NCBI GenBank assembly: GCA_017987615.1
Contig: JAGNTI010000040.1
Location: forward strand, 1-9,936
Source: Sediminibacterium sp.
Lineage (GTDB): Bacteria; Bacteroidota; Bacteroidia; Chitinophagales; Chitinophagaceae
Direction of reading: 5' to 3'
DNA: 9,936 bases
Part shown: positions 1 through 7,189 of the stretch, one piece after another
Position numbering within the stretch: the first letter of the stretch is position 1
Layout of the letters: every line of letters begins with the position of its first letter
Position numbers and translations under genes: made by a program
The notes under the pieces: generated by a model
Told to the model about the DNA's origin: nothing
What the model saw: the letters and a program-made list of their open reading frames with translations, nothing else
The model's database searches: none

Positions 1-282
1 GCATCAGAAATAGTGTTGGGCGTTAATGCCAACCGTGATTTAAGTGGAGACGGATCTAGGCAAATGATTCTGGGCCTTTATATGCGAAATGGGGACGCTG
101 TCATTCCTGTTTTTGGCTTCCAATTAAATGATACCCGTTTTACCTTTAATTACGATGCTACTGTTTCAACCCTAAAAGCAGCCAATAATACAAGGGGTGC
201 TTATGAATTATCTATCATTAAAACAGGGGTTGTTTCTTCGGCTCTTGCTAGGGGTGTGAGATGTCCTTCGGTGAAATTCTAA
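1..282 (+). CDS. PorP/SprF-like type IX secretion-associated outer-membrane protein, C-terminal part
   Basis: The 5' end is cut by the window edge; the reading frame is open from base 1 and gives 93 residues before the TAA at 280-282. The visible part looks like the last strands of an outer-membrane beta-barrel: alternating polar and hydrophobic stretches (ILGLYMRNGDAVIPVFGFQL, then DTRFTFNYDATVSTL, then GAYELSIIKTG). It ends in a short Cys-Pro tail with a terminal Phe (RCPSVKF). The YD-hydrophobic-S-hydrophobic strand, the G-x-(Y/F)-E-(L/I)-S strand and a CP-x-F-like ending are typical of PorP/SprF proteins, which in Bacteroidota assist type IX secretion and gliding and often sit beside large adhesin-like genes. 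The partner gene would lie upstream, outside the window. The family call comes from the C-terminal pattern only; another barrel family is possible. Confidence 0.68.
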   Translation, partial: ASEIVLGVNANRDLSGDGSRQMILGLYMRNGDAVIPVFGFQLNDTRFTFNYDATVSTLKAANNTRGAYELSIIKTGVVSSALARGVRCPSVKF

Positions 283-299
283 TTCTTTTCTTATTTTTA

Positions 300-327
300 G
301 TGCATTATTGACATGCACCTATCTTTT
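300..327 (+). terminator. Possible weak intrinsic terminator after the PorP/SprF-like gene
   Basis: A perfect 6-bp inverted repeat, GTGCAT (300-305) and ATGCAC (313-318), encloses a 7-nt loop and is followed by CTATCTTTT. It begins 18 bp after the stop codon and ends 14 bp before the pepP start, where a terminator separating the two transcription units would be expected. The stem is short and the T-run interrupted, so it may be weak or coincidental. Confidence 0.35.
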
Positions 328-332
328 CAGCT

Positions 333-1643
333 ATGAAATATCTACCGCTCAACAAGCAAATTTTTATTGATAACCGCAAGCGGTTTATGAAGGAAATGAA
401 ACCTAACAGCATTGCTATTTTTGTAAGCAATGATGAGTGGCCTTCTAATGGAGATGCGCTTCATGCTTTTAAACAAAACACCGATTTGTTCTGGTTGTCA
501 GGTATTGAGCAGGAAGATTCGATGGTTATATTATTTCCTAATTGCCCAGATCCTAAATACCGTGAGGTGCTTGTGCTGGTAAGACCAAACGAATTAAAAG
601 AAAAGTGGGATGGCAAAAGACTTCGCACCGCTGATGGTACAGCTATATCTGGCATTCAAACCATCGTATGGCTAGACACCATTGACGCGATGCTTCAAAC
701 ATGGATCCATTCAGCAGATACCATTTATTTAGACACCAACGAAAATGATAGAAAAGCTACCGCAATTGCAAGTAGAGATTACAGGTTTGTAGCAGAAATG
801 AAAGAGAAATATCCGCTCCATGGTTATGAGCGTGCTGCAAAAATCATGCACAAGTTAAGAGCTATAAAATCTAAAGAAGAAGTTGCTGTTATTAGTAAAG
901 CTATTGACATTACAGATGAAACTTTTAGACATCTTTTAGGTTTTATAAAACCAGGTGTTACAGAATATGAAATTGAAGCTGAAATTTACCATCAATTTTT
1001 AAAGAGGCGTGCAACAGGTCCGGCCTACCATAGCATTATTGCGAGTGGTGATAGAGCAAGAACCCTTCATTATGTTTCCAACAATCAGGTTTGTGAAGCT
1101 GGGGAAATGTTGCTGATGGATTTTGGTGCCGAATATGGAGGTTACTGTGCCGATTTAACAAGAACAGTGCCTGTGAGTGGTGTGTTTACCAAGCGTCAAA
1201 AAGAAGTGTACAATGCATGTTTGCATTTACATAATTATGCCAAGTCTATTTTAAAACCCGGCATCTCGATTGTTCAGTACACCGACAAAGTTGGGGTAGA
1301 AGCGACCAAGCAATTTGAAAAAATTGGGCTACTAACAAAAGCAGCTATTAAAAATCAAGACCCAGAAAATCCTGCGTACCGAAAATATTTATACCACGGC
1401 ATTTCGCATCATTTAGGTCTTGATGTACATGATCTTGGTACAAGAACAGCGCCTATACAAGCAGGTATGGTATTTACTATTGAGCCAGGTATTTATATCG
1501 AAGAAGAAAAAATAGGTATTCGTATCGAAAATAATTTTTGGATTACAAAAACGGGAAATATAGATCTCATGAAAAATATTCCCATCACGGTAGATGAAAT
1601 TGAATCACTGATGAAGTCAACTTCTGCCAAAAGAAAGAAATAA
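333..1643 (+). CDS. pepP: Xaa-Pro aminopeptidase (aminopeptidase P, M24B family)
   Basis: A 436-residue cytosolic metallopeptidase that removes the N-terminal residue from peptides with proline in second position. The N-terminal AMP_N-type domain (about 1-165) carries the typical 'TDLFWLSGIEQEDS' segment near 50-63. The C-terminal pita-bread domain (about 175-425) has all five expected metal ligands: D263 (LLMDFG), D274 (ADLTRT, 11 residues later as in E. coli PepP), H359 (HGISHHLG), E384 (TIEPG) and E399 (GIRIEN). H355 and H366 match the substrate and catalytic histidines of the family. No signal peptide is seen. The spacing between the two metal-binding glutamates is 15 residues, shorter than in E. 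coli (23), so one loop is trimmed. The length is normal and the ATG is the first in-frame start after the upstream gene. The pssA start follows 5 bp downstream, suggesting one transcript. Confidence 0.95.
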   Translation: MKYLPLNKQIFIDNRKRFMKEMKPNSIAIFVSNDEWPSNGDALHAFKQNTDLFWLSGIEQEDSMVILFPNCPDPKYREVLVLVRPNELKEKWDGKRLRTADGTAISGIQTIVWLDTIDAMLQTWIHSADTIYLDTNENDRKATAIASRDYRFVAEMKEKYPLHGYERAAKIMHKLRAIKSKEEVAVISKAIDITDETFRHLLGFIKPGVTEYEIEAEIYHQFLKRRATGPAYHSIIASGDRARTLHYVSNNQVCEAGEMLLMDFGAEYGGYCADLTRTVPVSGVFTKRQKEVYNACLHLHNYAKSILKPGISIVQYTDKVGVEATKQFEKIGLLTKAAIKNQDPENPAYRKYLYHGISHHLGLDVHDLGTRTAPIQAGMVFTIEPGIYIEEEKIGIRIENNFWITKTGNIDLMKNIPITVDEIESLMKSTSAKRKK

Positions 1644-1648
1644 GTAGC

Positions 1649-2425
1649 ATGATAAAAAAGCAAATCCCTAATTTATTTACCTTACTAAATTTGTTTTTCG
1701 GGTGCATAGCTGTTGTGTATATCACAACACCAGGCATCATAATTACAGCCGGTGCCGAAGGTGAAAGTTTAATTGAAATACCGCAGCAAATTTATAGGGC
1801 TAGTCTATGTTTAGCACTTGCAGCTGTAGTAGATTATTTTGATGGCTTTTTAGCAAGGCTACTGGGTAGCTCATCTGAAATGGGTAAACAATTAGATTCA
1901 TTAGCGGATCTTGTAAGTTTTGGTGTAGCCCCTTCTTTAATTGCTTATCAGTTTTTAAGGCTTTCACTCGCACAAGATATGGACGGATTGTCGGCGTCTT
2001 GGTTTCAGCTGCTGCCTGTATTTATTTTACCTTGTGCTGCAGCTTACAGGCTAGCCAGGTTTAATGTTTCGGCGCCTTCTAGTACTGGCTTTACTGGGGT
2101 TCCTGTGCCAGCAGTAGGGCTTTTGTTTGCCTCTTTTCCTATAATTTATTGGTATGCGCCCATGGAGCAGGCAGCGGTAACGGGTCTTTTACTTAACAAA
2201 TGGTTTTGGTATGTGGTGGTGCTCGGTTGTAGCTATTTAATGGTTTCAACTCTCCCTATGATGGCTTTTAAGTTTAGCCAGATTTCGTTTAAAAAGCTAC
2301 TCCCACTTATTATTTTAGTAGCTATTGGGCTTATTTCTGCGATTAGTTTTGGCTGGATCGCGGTTCCCATTGTTTTTATTGCTTATGTAGTTCTATCTTT
2401 GTCCCTCAAATATTGGTACGTATGA
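1649..2425 (+). CDS. pssA: CDP-diacylglycerol--serine O-phosphatidyltransferase (phosphatidylserine synthase)
   Basis: An integral membrane enzyme of 258 residues that makes phosphatidylserine from CDP-diacylglycerol and serine, the first committed step to phosphatidylethanolamine. The full CDP-alcohol phosphatidyltransferase signature DxxDGxxAR-x8-GxxxDxxxD is present: D62, D65, G66, A69, R70, G79, D83 and D87; the aspartates bind the metal ions. The serine-synthase-type segments YRLARFN (133-139) and GFTGVPVPA (147-155) favour PssA over PgsA or other family members. Hydrophobic segments lie around 8-30, 50-63, 90-105, 118-135, 155-170, 184-203 and 216-252. The first loop (about 27-49) is longer than in many homologues and carries acidic residues. 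The 3' end overlaps the purS start in an ATGA arrangement (2422-2425), indicating translational coupling. No decarboxylase (psd) gene is present in the window. Confidence 0.96.
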   Translation: MIKKQIPNLFTLLNLFFGCIAVVYITTPGIIITAGAEGESLIEIPQQIYRASLCLALAAVVDYFDGFLARLLGSSSEMGKQLDSLADLVSFGVAPSLIAYQFLRLSLAQDMDGLSASWFQLLPVFILPCAAAYRLARFNVSAPSSTGFTGVPVPAVGLLFASFPIIYWYAPMEQAAVTGLLLNKWFWYVVVLGCSYLMVSTLPMMAFKFSQISFKKLLPLIILVAIGLISAISFGWIAVPIVFIAYVVLSLSLKYWYV

Positions 2426-2670
2426 TTTTCAATGTTCAGATTAAGGTAATGCCCTTAAAAGATTTATTAGATCCTCAAGGTAAAGCTGTTTTAAGCGGTC
2501 TTCACAATTTAGCGCTTACTGGTGTGCAGGATGTGCGTGTAGGTAAAAATATAAACTTACAAATCGAAGCAGATAGTAAAGAAGCGGCTACTGTAATTGC
2601 AGAAAATGCAAGTAAGCAATTACTCGCAAATGCAGTGATGGAATATTTCGAAATTGAATTTTTAGCATAA
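2422..2670 (+). CDS. purS: Phosphoribosylformylglycinamidine synthase subunit PurS
   Basis: An 82-residue protein, the usual size for PurS. It is the small dimeric subunit that bridges the glutaminase PurQ and the synthetase PurL in the FGAM synthase complex, step 4 of de novo purine synthesis. The sequence follows the family throughout: an N-terminal strand MIFNVQIKVMPLKDLLDPQG, the invariant DPQGKAV (residues 18-24), VQDVRVGKNINLQIEA (about 35-50) and a C-terminal LLANAVMEYFEIE. I chose the ATG at 2422 rather than the TTG at 2413: it gives the canonical N-terminus and forms an ATGA overlap with the pssA stop. Multi-subunit PurS normally works with a small PurL (about 740 residues) and a separate PurQ; neither is in this window, so they should be elsewhere in the genome. 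Confidence 0.95.
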   Translation: MIFNVQIKVMPLKDLLDPQGKAVLSGLHNLALTGVQDVRVGKNINLQIEADSKEAATVIAENASKQLLANAVMEYFEIEFLA

Positions 2671-2690
2671 GTTGTATTAATCCCAAAGCC

Positions 2691-3356
2691 ATGCTATACC
2701 TGGTTCCTACACCACTTGGTAATTTAAAAGACATGACTTTTAGGGGTATCGAAGTGTTGCAATCTGTAGATGTTATTTTGTGTGAAGACACCCGAACTTC
2801 TTCTAAACTCCTGCAACACTATCAAATACAAAAACCGTTATCTCCCTATCATCAGCACAACGAACACAAAATAGTTGAGCACTTGGTGGATCAGTTAAAA
2901 GGGGGCAAAACATTTGCGCTCATTACGGATGCGGGCACTCCTGGTATTTCTGACCCGGCCTTTTTACTCGTTCGTGAATGCATAAAACAAGGTATTAAGG
3001 TAGAATGTTTGCCTGGCGCTACTGCTTTTGTGCCAGCACTTGTAAATAGCGGTATTCCTACCAACCGCTTTGTTTTTGAAGGATTTTTACCCTTAAAAAA
3101 AGGGAGACAAACCATGTTAAAAGAATTGGCTGTCGAACCCCGTACCATCATCTTGTATGAAAGTCCTATGCGACTTGTAAAAACCCTCAAAGAATTGGCT
3201 GTCTATTTTGGAGCAGACCGCTTAGCGAGTGTGAGCAGAGAGCTTACCAAAATGTTTGAAGAAAACAAGCAGGGCACTTTACAAGACTTAGCGGTATACT
3301 TTGAGTCAAAATCGGTGAAAGGCGAAATTGTAATAGTAATTGCTGGCGCCGAATAA
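2691..3356 (+). CDS. rsmI: 16S rRNA (cytidine(1402)-2'-O)-methyltransferase
   Basis: An SAM-dependent methyltransferase of the tetrapyrrole-methylase fold that 2'-O-methylates C1402 in the decoding centre of 16S rRNA. Family motifs seen: VPTPLGNLKDMTFR (5-18), the acidic CEDTRTSSKLL (31-41), the SAM-binding LITDAGTPGISDPA (77-90), CLPGATAFVPAL (106-117), YESPMRL (156-162) and the end strand GEIVIVIAG (211-219). At 221 residues it covers the catalytic domain but lacks the C-terminal extension that takes E. coli RsmI to about 286 residues. This appears to be a natural short form, since the catalytic domain is intact and the protein ends cleanly. It starts 20 bp after purS, with 38 bp before the next gene. 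An LKELAV-like hexapeptide occurs at 143 and 166, with a related LQDLAV at 197; see findings. Confidence 0.96.
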   Translation: MLYLVPTPLGNLKDMTFRGIEVLQSVDVILCEDTRTSSKLLQHYQIQKPLSPYHQHNEHKIVEHLVDQLKGGKTFALITDAGTPGISDPAFLLVRECIKQGIKVECLPGATAFVPALVNSGIPTNRFVFEGFLPLKKGRQTMLKELAVEPRTIILYESPMRLVKTLKELAVYFGADRLASVSRELTKMFEENKQGTLQDLAVYFESKSVKGEIVIVIAGAE

Positions 3357-3394
3357 TTCCTTAATTTTATTGGTACACTTTAATTGAATAAAAA

Positions 3395-5263
3395 ATGAAA
3401 AAGATTTTATTGTTTGGCTTCGTATGTTTATTTGTGATGCACGCATCCTTACTATTTGCGCAACCGGATCGTCCGCAACAGCGCATCAAGTATACCATTC
3501 AAGCAAATATGGATGTAGTGTCTAATAAAATTAATGGTACCGAAAAAATCGTGTACACCAACAATTCTTCAGATACATTAAGCAAGATATTTTTTCATAC
3601 CTATTGGAATGCGTTTCAGCCCGGAAGCAGCATGGATATTAGAAGTAGAGAGCTTGGTCAAATTCAAATTAGACCTGCTTCGAGAATGAGTGATGGCCTC
3701 GACTGGGATGCGCGTGTTAAAGACCGTATCAGTAAATTAACGCCTTCGGAAATTGGCTATCAACAAGTAAAGTATGTGAAAATAAATGGCGTGGCTCAGG
3801 TGCTAAAAGAACATGAGACCATACTTGAGGTTGTTTTAGCAAAACCTATATTGCCTAAATCTTCGGTGCAAATGGAAGTTTCTTTTGAAGCACAAGTGCC
3901 AGCGCAAATTAGAAGAAGTGGAAGAGACAATAAAGAAGGGATTCGTTATAGCATGAGTCAGTGGTATCCTAAAGTAGCAGAATATGATTATCAAGGTTGG
4001 CATGCCAACCAATATATCGCTAGAGAATTTTATGGCGTATGGGGTGATTTTGACGTTAATATCACCATCGATAAAAATTATTTTATTGCAGCTGGCGGCG
4101 ATTTACAAAACCCGCAAGAAATTGGAATGGGTTACGAAACGCCAGGTTCGAAAGTTACACCTGCAGCAGGTGCAACAAAAACATGGAAATGGCAGGCTTA
4201 CAATGTGCACGATTTTATGTGGGCTGCAGATCCAACGTATAAAATGATTACGCGCAAACCTGCGGGTGGTGGTCCACTTTTAAGGGTTGTTTACAAGGCC
4301 GTTGATTCATTAGAAAACAATTGGCAAAAAATGGCAGACGTCGTTAACAATGCATATCCCATTATTGCCAAAACATTTGGTGCTTACCCATACAAAACTT
4401 ACACGTTTATTCAGGGTGGAGATGGTGGAATGGAATATCCGATGGCTACACTTATTAAAAGCGCTAGTGTTGGAACGGCTATACATGAGTGGATGCATAC
4501 CTGGTATCAAATGCTAATGGGTTCAAACGAATCTTTATATCCTTGGATGGACGAAGGCTTTACCGATTATGCAAGTACGCGCGTGCTCGCGGAACTCAAT
4601 GGCAGCAAAGGTTTCCCATTTGAAGGTTCTTACAGAAGTTATATTAATTTAACTAAAAGCCCTTACGATGAACCAGCAAGTACACATTCGGATCATTACA
4701 ATACCAATTTAGCATATAGTACTTCTGCCTATAGTAAAGGTGCTGTGTTTATGAGTCAGTTGGGTTATGTGATTGGTGACTCTGTAAGAGACCAAGTATT
4801 ATTAGATTATTACAATGCTTGGCGTTTTAAGCATCCCAATCCAAATGATTTTATTAGAGTTGCCGAAAAAAGAAGTGGATTAGAACTTGATTGGTACAAA
4901 GAATATTGGATCAATTCTACCAAAACAATTGACTACGCGGTAGGGGATATCAATCTTATTCAGGATAAAACAAATATTACCATTAAACGTGTTGGAAAAT
5001 TACCAATGCCTATTGATGTGTTGGTTACCTACAAAGATGGTTCTCAAGAAATGCATTATGTGCCGCTTAATTTGCAGTTTGGTGAAAAGCCAACTGAAAA
5101 TAATATTCCAAGAACAGTGCATGCAGCATGGAAATGGGTAGACCCTGTTTATCAAGTTGCTATTTCAAAATCTATTAAAGACATTAAATCTATAGAAATT
5201 GATCCATCTTTGAGGATGGCAGATGTAAATAGAAGTAATAATAAACTGGTGATACCGGATTAG
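3395..5263 (+). CDS. Secreted M1 family zinc metallopeptidase (aminopeptidase N-like)
   Basis: A 622-residue exported protein. The signal peptide spans residues 1-22 (lysines 2-3, hydrophobic 4-21, likely cleavage LFA|QP); there is no lipobox cysteine, so it should be soluble in the periplasm or outside. The N-terminal beta domain (about 28-290) precedes a gluzincin catalytic domain with HEWMH at 364-368 and the third zinc ligand E387 in WMDEGF, exactly the HExxH-x18-E spacing of M1 enzymes. The exopeptidase motif reads GGMEYP (344-349) instead of the common GAMEN, as in several cold-active-type bacterial M1 members. Y446 in AYSKGA fits the catalytic tyrosine. The usual C-terminal helical domain is short or absent, ending near 500 in a beta-rich tail (about 515-615). 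No type IX secretion C-terminal domain is evident. Its exact substrate cannot be told. Its stop codon overlaps the stop of the convergent MFS gene. Confidence 0.94.
   Translation: MKKILLFGFVCLFVMHASLLFAQPDRPQQRIKYTIQANMDVVSNKINGTEKIVYTNNSSDTLSKIFFHTYWNAFQPGSSMDIRSRELGQIQIRPASRMSDGLDWDARVKDRISKLTPSEIGYQQVKYVKINGVAQVLKEHETILEVVLAKPILPKSSVQMEVSFEAQVPAQIRRSGRDNKEGIRYSMSQWYPKVAEYDYQGWHANQYIAREFYGVWGDFDVNITIDKNYFIAAGGDLQNPQEIGMGYETPGSKVTPAAGATKTWKWQAYNVHDFMWAADPTYKMITRKPAGGGPLLRVVYKAVDSLENNWQKMADVVNNAYPIIAKTFGAYPYKTYTFIQGGDGGMEYPMATLIKSASVGTAIHEWMHTWYQMLMGSNESLYPWMDEGFTDYASTRVLAELNGSKGFPFEGSYRSYINLTKSPYDEPASTHSDHYNTNLAYSTSAYSKGAVFMSQLGYVIGDSVRDQVLLDYYNAWRFKHPNPNDFIRVAEKRSGLELDWYKEYWINSTKTIDYAVGDINLIQDKTNITIKRVGKLPMPIDVLVTYKDGSQEMHYVPLNLQFGEKPTENNIPRTVHAAWKWVDPVYQVAISKSIKDIKSIEIDPSLRMADVNRSNNKLVIPD
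5260..5263. other. Overlapping stop codons of two convergent genes
   Basis: The four bases TTAG hold the TAG stop of the plus-strand M1 peptidase (5261-5263) and, read on the other strand, the TAA stop of the MFS gene (5260-5262). There is therefore no intergenic space for terminators between the convergent units. Confidence 0.95.
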
Positions 5264-6519
5264 TATTCCATTTCTTTAAGTGTTGGCGCTTTAAACCAAG
5301 TGATAACCACCACTAGAAGTGTCATACATCCACCAAAAACAACACTAGGCACAACGCCCATCATTTTAGCAGCAACGCCACTTTCAAATTGGCCAAATTC
5401 ATTGCTGCTATTAATAAACATAGAATTTACACTCATCACACGCCCGCGCATATTGTCGGGCGTTTTGAGTTGTAATATGGTACCTCTAATAACCACGCTA
5501 ATACCATCTACAATACCGCTTATGAGAAGCACGGCAAAAGTGAGCCAGAATAATTTTGATAGGGCAAATACAATAATACAAATTCCAAATATAGCTACCG
5601 ATATGAGTAGTTTTTTTCCTTGCGCTTTTTTTAATGGAAATGCGGTGAGTAATACAATTACAATCACCGATCCAATATCGGATGCTGCGTTAAGCCATCC
5701 AAATCCAATGGGCCCAACTTTTAAAATATCTTTTGCAAAAACTGGAATCATAGCAACGGCGCCACCAAATAAAACGGCAAATAAATCGAGTGTTAGCGCT
5801 CCAAATAATTCTTTGGTTTGATATACGTACCTAAGTCCTTCTTTTACGCTCTCTAATGTTTTTTTCTCGCCAGGCTCATTTAATGAAGGCTTTGGCTTCA
5901 GCTGGTACATAAATAAATAACCAGCAAATACAAGTGTACAAATGATGGCTAATGATCCCGTGTTGCCTAGTAAGGCAATTAAAAATCCAACAATAGCATG
6001 GCCTGTAACGGACGCACCTAGCCAAACACCCTGTCCCCATGTAGTAGCGTTTTGAATGGTTTTTTTAGGCACAATGGCAGAGAGTATCGTGCCAAATGTA
6101 GGACCCGTAAAAGATCTAAAAACGCCCGTAAAAAATATAGCGATATAAATACTAAAAGCAATCCAGTGTTTACTTAACTGTCCAGCCGTAAAACTGGTAG
6201 ATAAGAGTAATAAAAATACGGCGCAGGTAAAATAAAGTGCAACGCCAGTTAATAAGAGTTTTCTTTTTTCACTAATATCAATAATATGTCCGGCATAGAG
6301 AGATAACGAAACCGCGGGTATCACTTCTGATAAACCAATAAGCCCAATAGCAAAGGGTTCATTGGTAAGCTCGTAAATCCACCAGCCAACAAGTGTGCCC
6401 ATCATACGAAGTCCCATAATAAACAAGAACCTTCCAAACATGAGATGCCTAAATTCTGCAATCCGCATGGCTTCAAACGGATCATGTTTTGTTAGGGTAG
6501 AAGACGATTCTTGTTGCAT
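5260..6519 (-). CDS. Major facilitator superfamily transporter (MFS_3 / EntS-like exporter type)
   Basis: A 419-residue inner-membrane protein with about 12 hydrophobic segments in two halves, separated by a charged central loop (about 207-232, KPKPSLNEPGEKKTLESVKE). The MFS loop 2-3 motif appears as AGHIIDISEKRK (76-87). The second half has TPDNMRGRVMSVN (353-365), the counterpart of the P-x-x-x-R-G-R-V-M-S segment found in the enterobactin-exporter-like MFS_3 group. The N-terminus KHDPFEAMRIAEFRHL before helix 1 also fits that group and supports the ATG at 6519, although no clear Shine-Dalgarno precedes it. Proteins of this type export small molecules by proton antiport; the substrate cannot be inferred. 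It begins 16 bp after the deoxynucleoside kinase and is probably the last gene of the folK-dNK-MFS transcript. No siderophore gene is nearby to support an iron role. Confidence 0.92.
   Translation of the reverse strand: MQQESSSTLTKHDPFEAMRIAEFRHLMFGRFLFIMGLRMMGTLVGWWIYELTNEPFAIGLIGLSEVIPAVSLSLYAGHIIDISEKRKLLLTGVALYFTCAVFLLLLSTSFTAGQLSKHWIAFSIYIAIFFTGVFRSFTGPTFGTILSAIVPKKTIQNATTWGQGVWLGASVTGHAIVGFLIALLGNTGSLAIICTLVFAGYLFMYQLKPKPSLNEPGEKKTLESVKEGLRYVYQTKELFGALTLDLFAVLFGGAVAMIPVFAKDILKVGPIGFGWLNAASDIGSVIVIVLLTAFPLKKAQGKKLLISVAIFGICIIVFALSKLFWLTFAVLLISGIVDGISVVIRGTILQLKTPDNMRGRVMSVNSMFINSSNEFGQFESGVAAKMMGVVPSVVFGGCMTLLVVVITWFKAPTLKEMEY
5440..5466 (+). terminator. Terminator-like hairpin inside the MFS gene, oriented for plus-strand transcripts
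   Basis: ACGCCCG (5440-5446) and CGGGCGT (5457-5463) form a perfect 7-bp, GC-rich stem around a 10-nt loop, with TTTT at 5463-5466 on the plus strand. It lies about 180 bp beyond the M1 peptidase stop, antisense within the MFS coding region. On the minus strand the stem is not followed by a T-run, so the signal is directional. The bases also encode the conserved TPDNMRGRV segment, so the repeat could arise from coding constraint alone. Confidence 0.35.
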
Positions 6520-6535
6520 TTTGCGGGTCTAGCTG

Positions 6536-7174
6536 TTAGGGTAAATTAAAGTAGTGTTGTCCTTCTGGTAAATCTTTTTCGAGGGCATCTAACACCACTT
6601 GTACATGTTTATCGTTGCCAATAAAATCAGCGTTACTTGCGTCAATAAAAATGGTTTTAATATTGTGTTGTTTGATATAGCTGGTATAGGTTTCCTGTAA
6701 ATTAAATAAGTAGTCGTCTTTAATATCCTGCTCGTAACTTCTATTTCTTTTTTTAATATTATCCTGTAGTTTTTGTACAGGCGCGTGTAAATAAATTAAA
6801 ATATCCGGGACGCTTATTTGTTGGTGAATGATATCAAATAATTTTTGATAGAGTCTAAATTCTTCGCTAGGCAAATTCACTTTTGCAAACAACAAGCATT
6901 TTGTAAATAAATAGTCAGAAATCGTTACTTGTTGAAATAGGTCTTGGGTATTTAAAAAATCTTTAAGTTGCTTGTAACGTTCGGCCATAAAAAAGAGCTC
7001 CAATGGAAATGCATATTGGTCTGGCTTTTCGTAAAATTTTGGCAAAAAAGGGTTGTCTGCAAATTCTTCTAAAATCAGTTTCGCATTAAGTTTTTGTGCC
7101 AGTATGTTTGATAGGGTTGTTTTACCCGCTCCAATATTCCCCTCAATCGTAATAAACTGATGCTTCATATACAT
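6536..7174 (-). CDS. Deoxynucleoside kinase (dNK / dGK-dAK-like)
   Basis: A 212-residue cytosolic salvage enzyme that phosphorylates deoxynucleosides at the 5' position using ATP. It has the P-loop GNIGAGKTT (12-20), the catalytic acidic pair in LEEFADNPFLPKFY (35-48), the substrate-contact segment ELFFMAERYKQL (59-70), the SDYLFTKCLLFA segment (86-97, the position of the family's DRS-like motif) and an arginine-rich lid KKRNRSYEQDI (141-151). Which deoxynucleoside is preferred cannot be told. The N-terminus is ambiguous: the ATG at 7174 has GAG 5 nt upstream (better spacing), while the in-frame ATG at 7168 gives the family-like MKHQFITIEGN start. The difference is two residues. folK lies 44 bp upstream with a hairpin between; the MFS gene follows 16 bp downstream. 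folK next to a dNK gene is, from memory, a recurring arrangement in Bacteroidota. Confidence 0.92.
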   Translation of the reverse strand: MYMKHQFITIEGNIGAGKTTLSNILAQKLNAKLILEEFADNPFLPKFYEKPDQYAFPLELFFMAERYKQLKDFLNTQDLFQQVTISDYLFTKCLLFAKVNLPSEEFRLYQKLFDIIHQQISVPDILIYLHAPVQKLQDNIKKRNRSYEQDIKDDYLFNLQETYTSYIKQHNIKTIFIDASNADFIGNDKHVQVVLDALEKDLPEGQHYFNLP

Positions 7175-7189
7175 TCATTCTCAATGGGT

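Noticed and set aside
2413..2421. TTG start for purS nine bases upstream of the ATG
   Set aside because: The ATG at 2422 gives the canonical PurS N-terminus and a standard ATGA overlap; the TTG would add three non-conserved residues.
2891..3190. 99-codon minus-strand open frame antisense to rsmI
   Set aside because: It overlaps the conserved SAM-binding part of rsmI, and its product has no family resemblance.
3357..3394. Promoter for the M1 peptidase in the 38-bp gap after rsmI
   Set aside because: TACACTTT resembles a -7 box but has the wrong internal spacing and no matching -33 element; co-transcription with rsmI is equally likely.
3984..4247. 87-codon plus-strand frame inside the M1 peptidase gene
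   Set aside because: It is a shifted frame of a gene whose own frame is intact and conserved through this region.
5204..5219. CCATC/GATGG inverted repeat near the end of the M1 gene as a minus-strand terminator for the MFS transcript
   Set aside because: The stem is only 5 bp and is not followed by a real T-run on the minus strand.
5300..5821. 173-codon plus-strand open frame inside the MFS gene
   Set aside because: It is antisense to a clear MFS protein, and its product is a low-complexity Thr/Ile/Pro/Asn-rich string typical of antisense to membrane-protein codons; no motif is seen.
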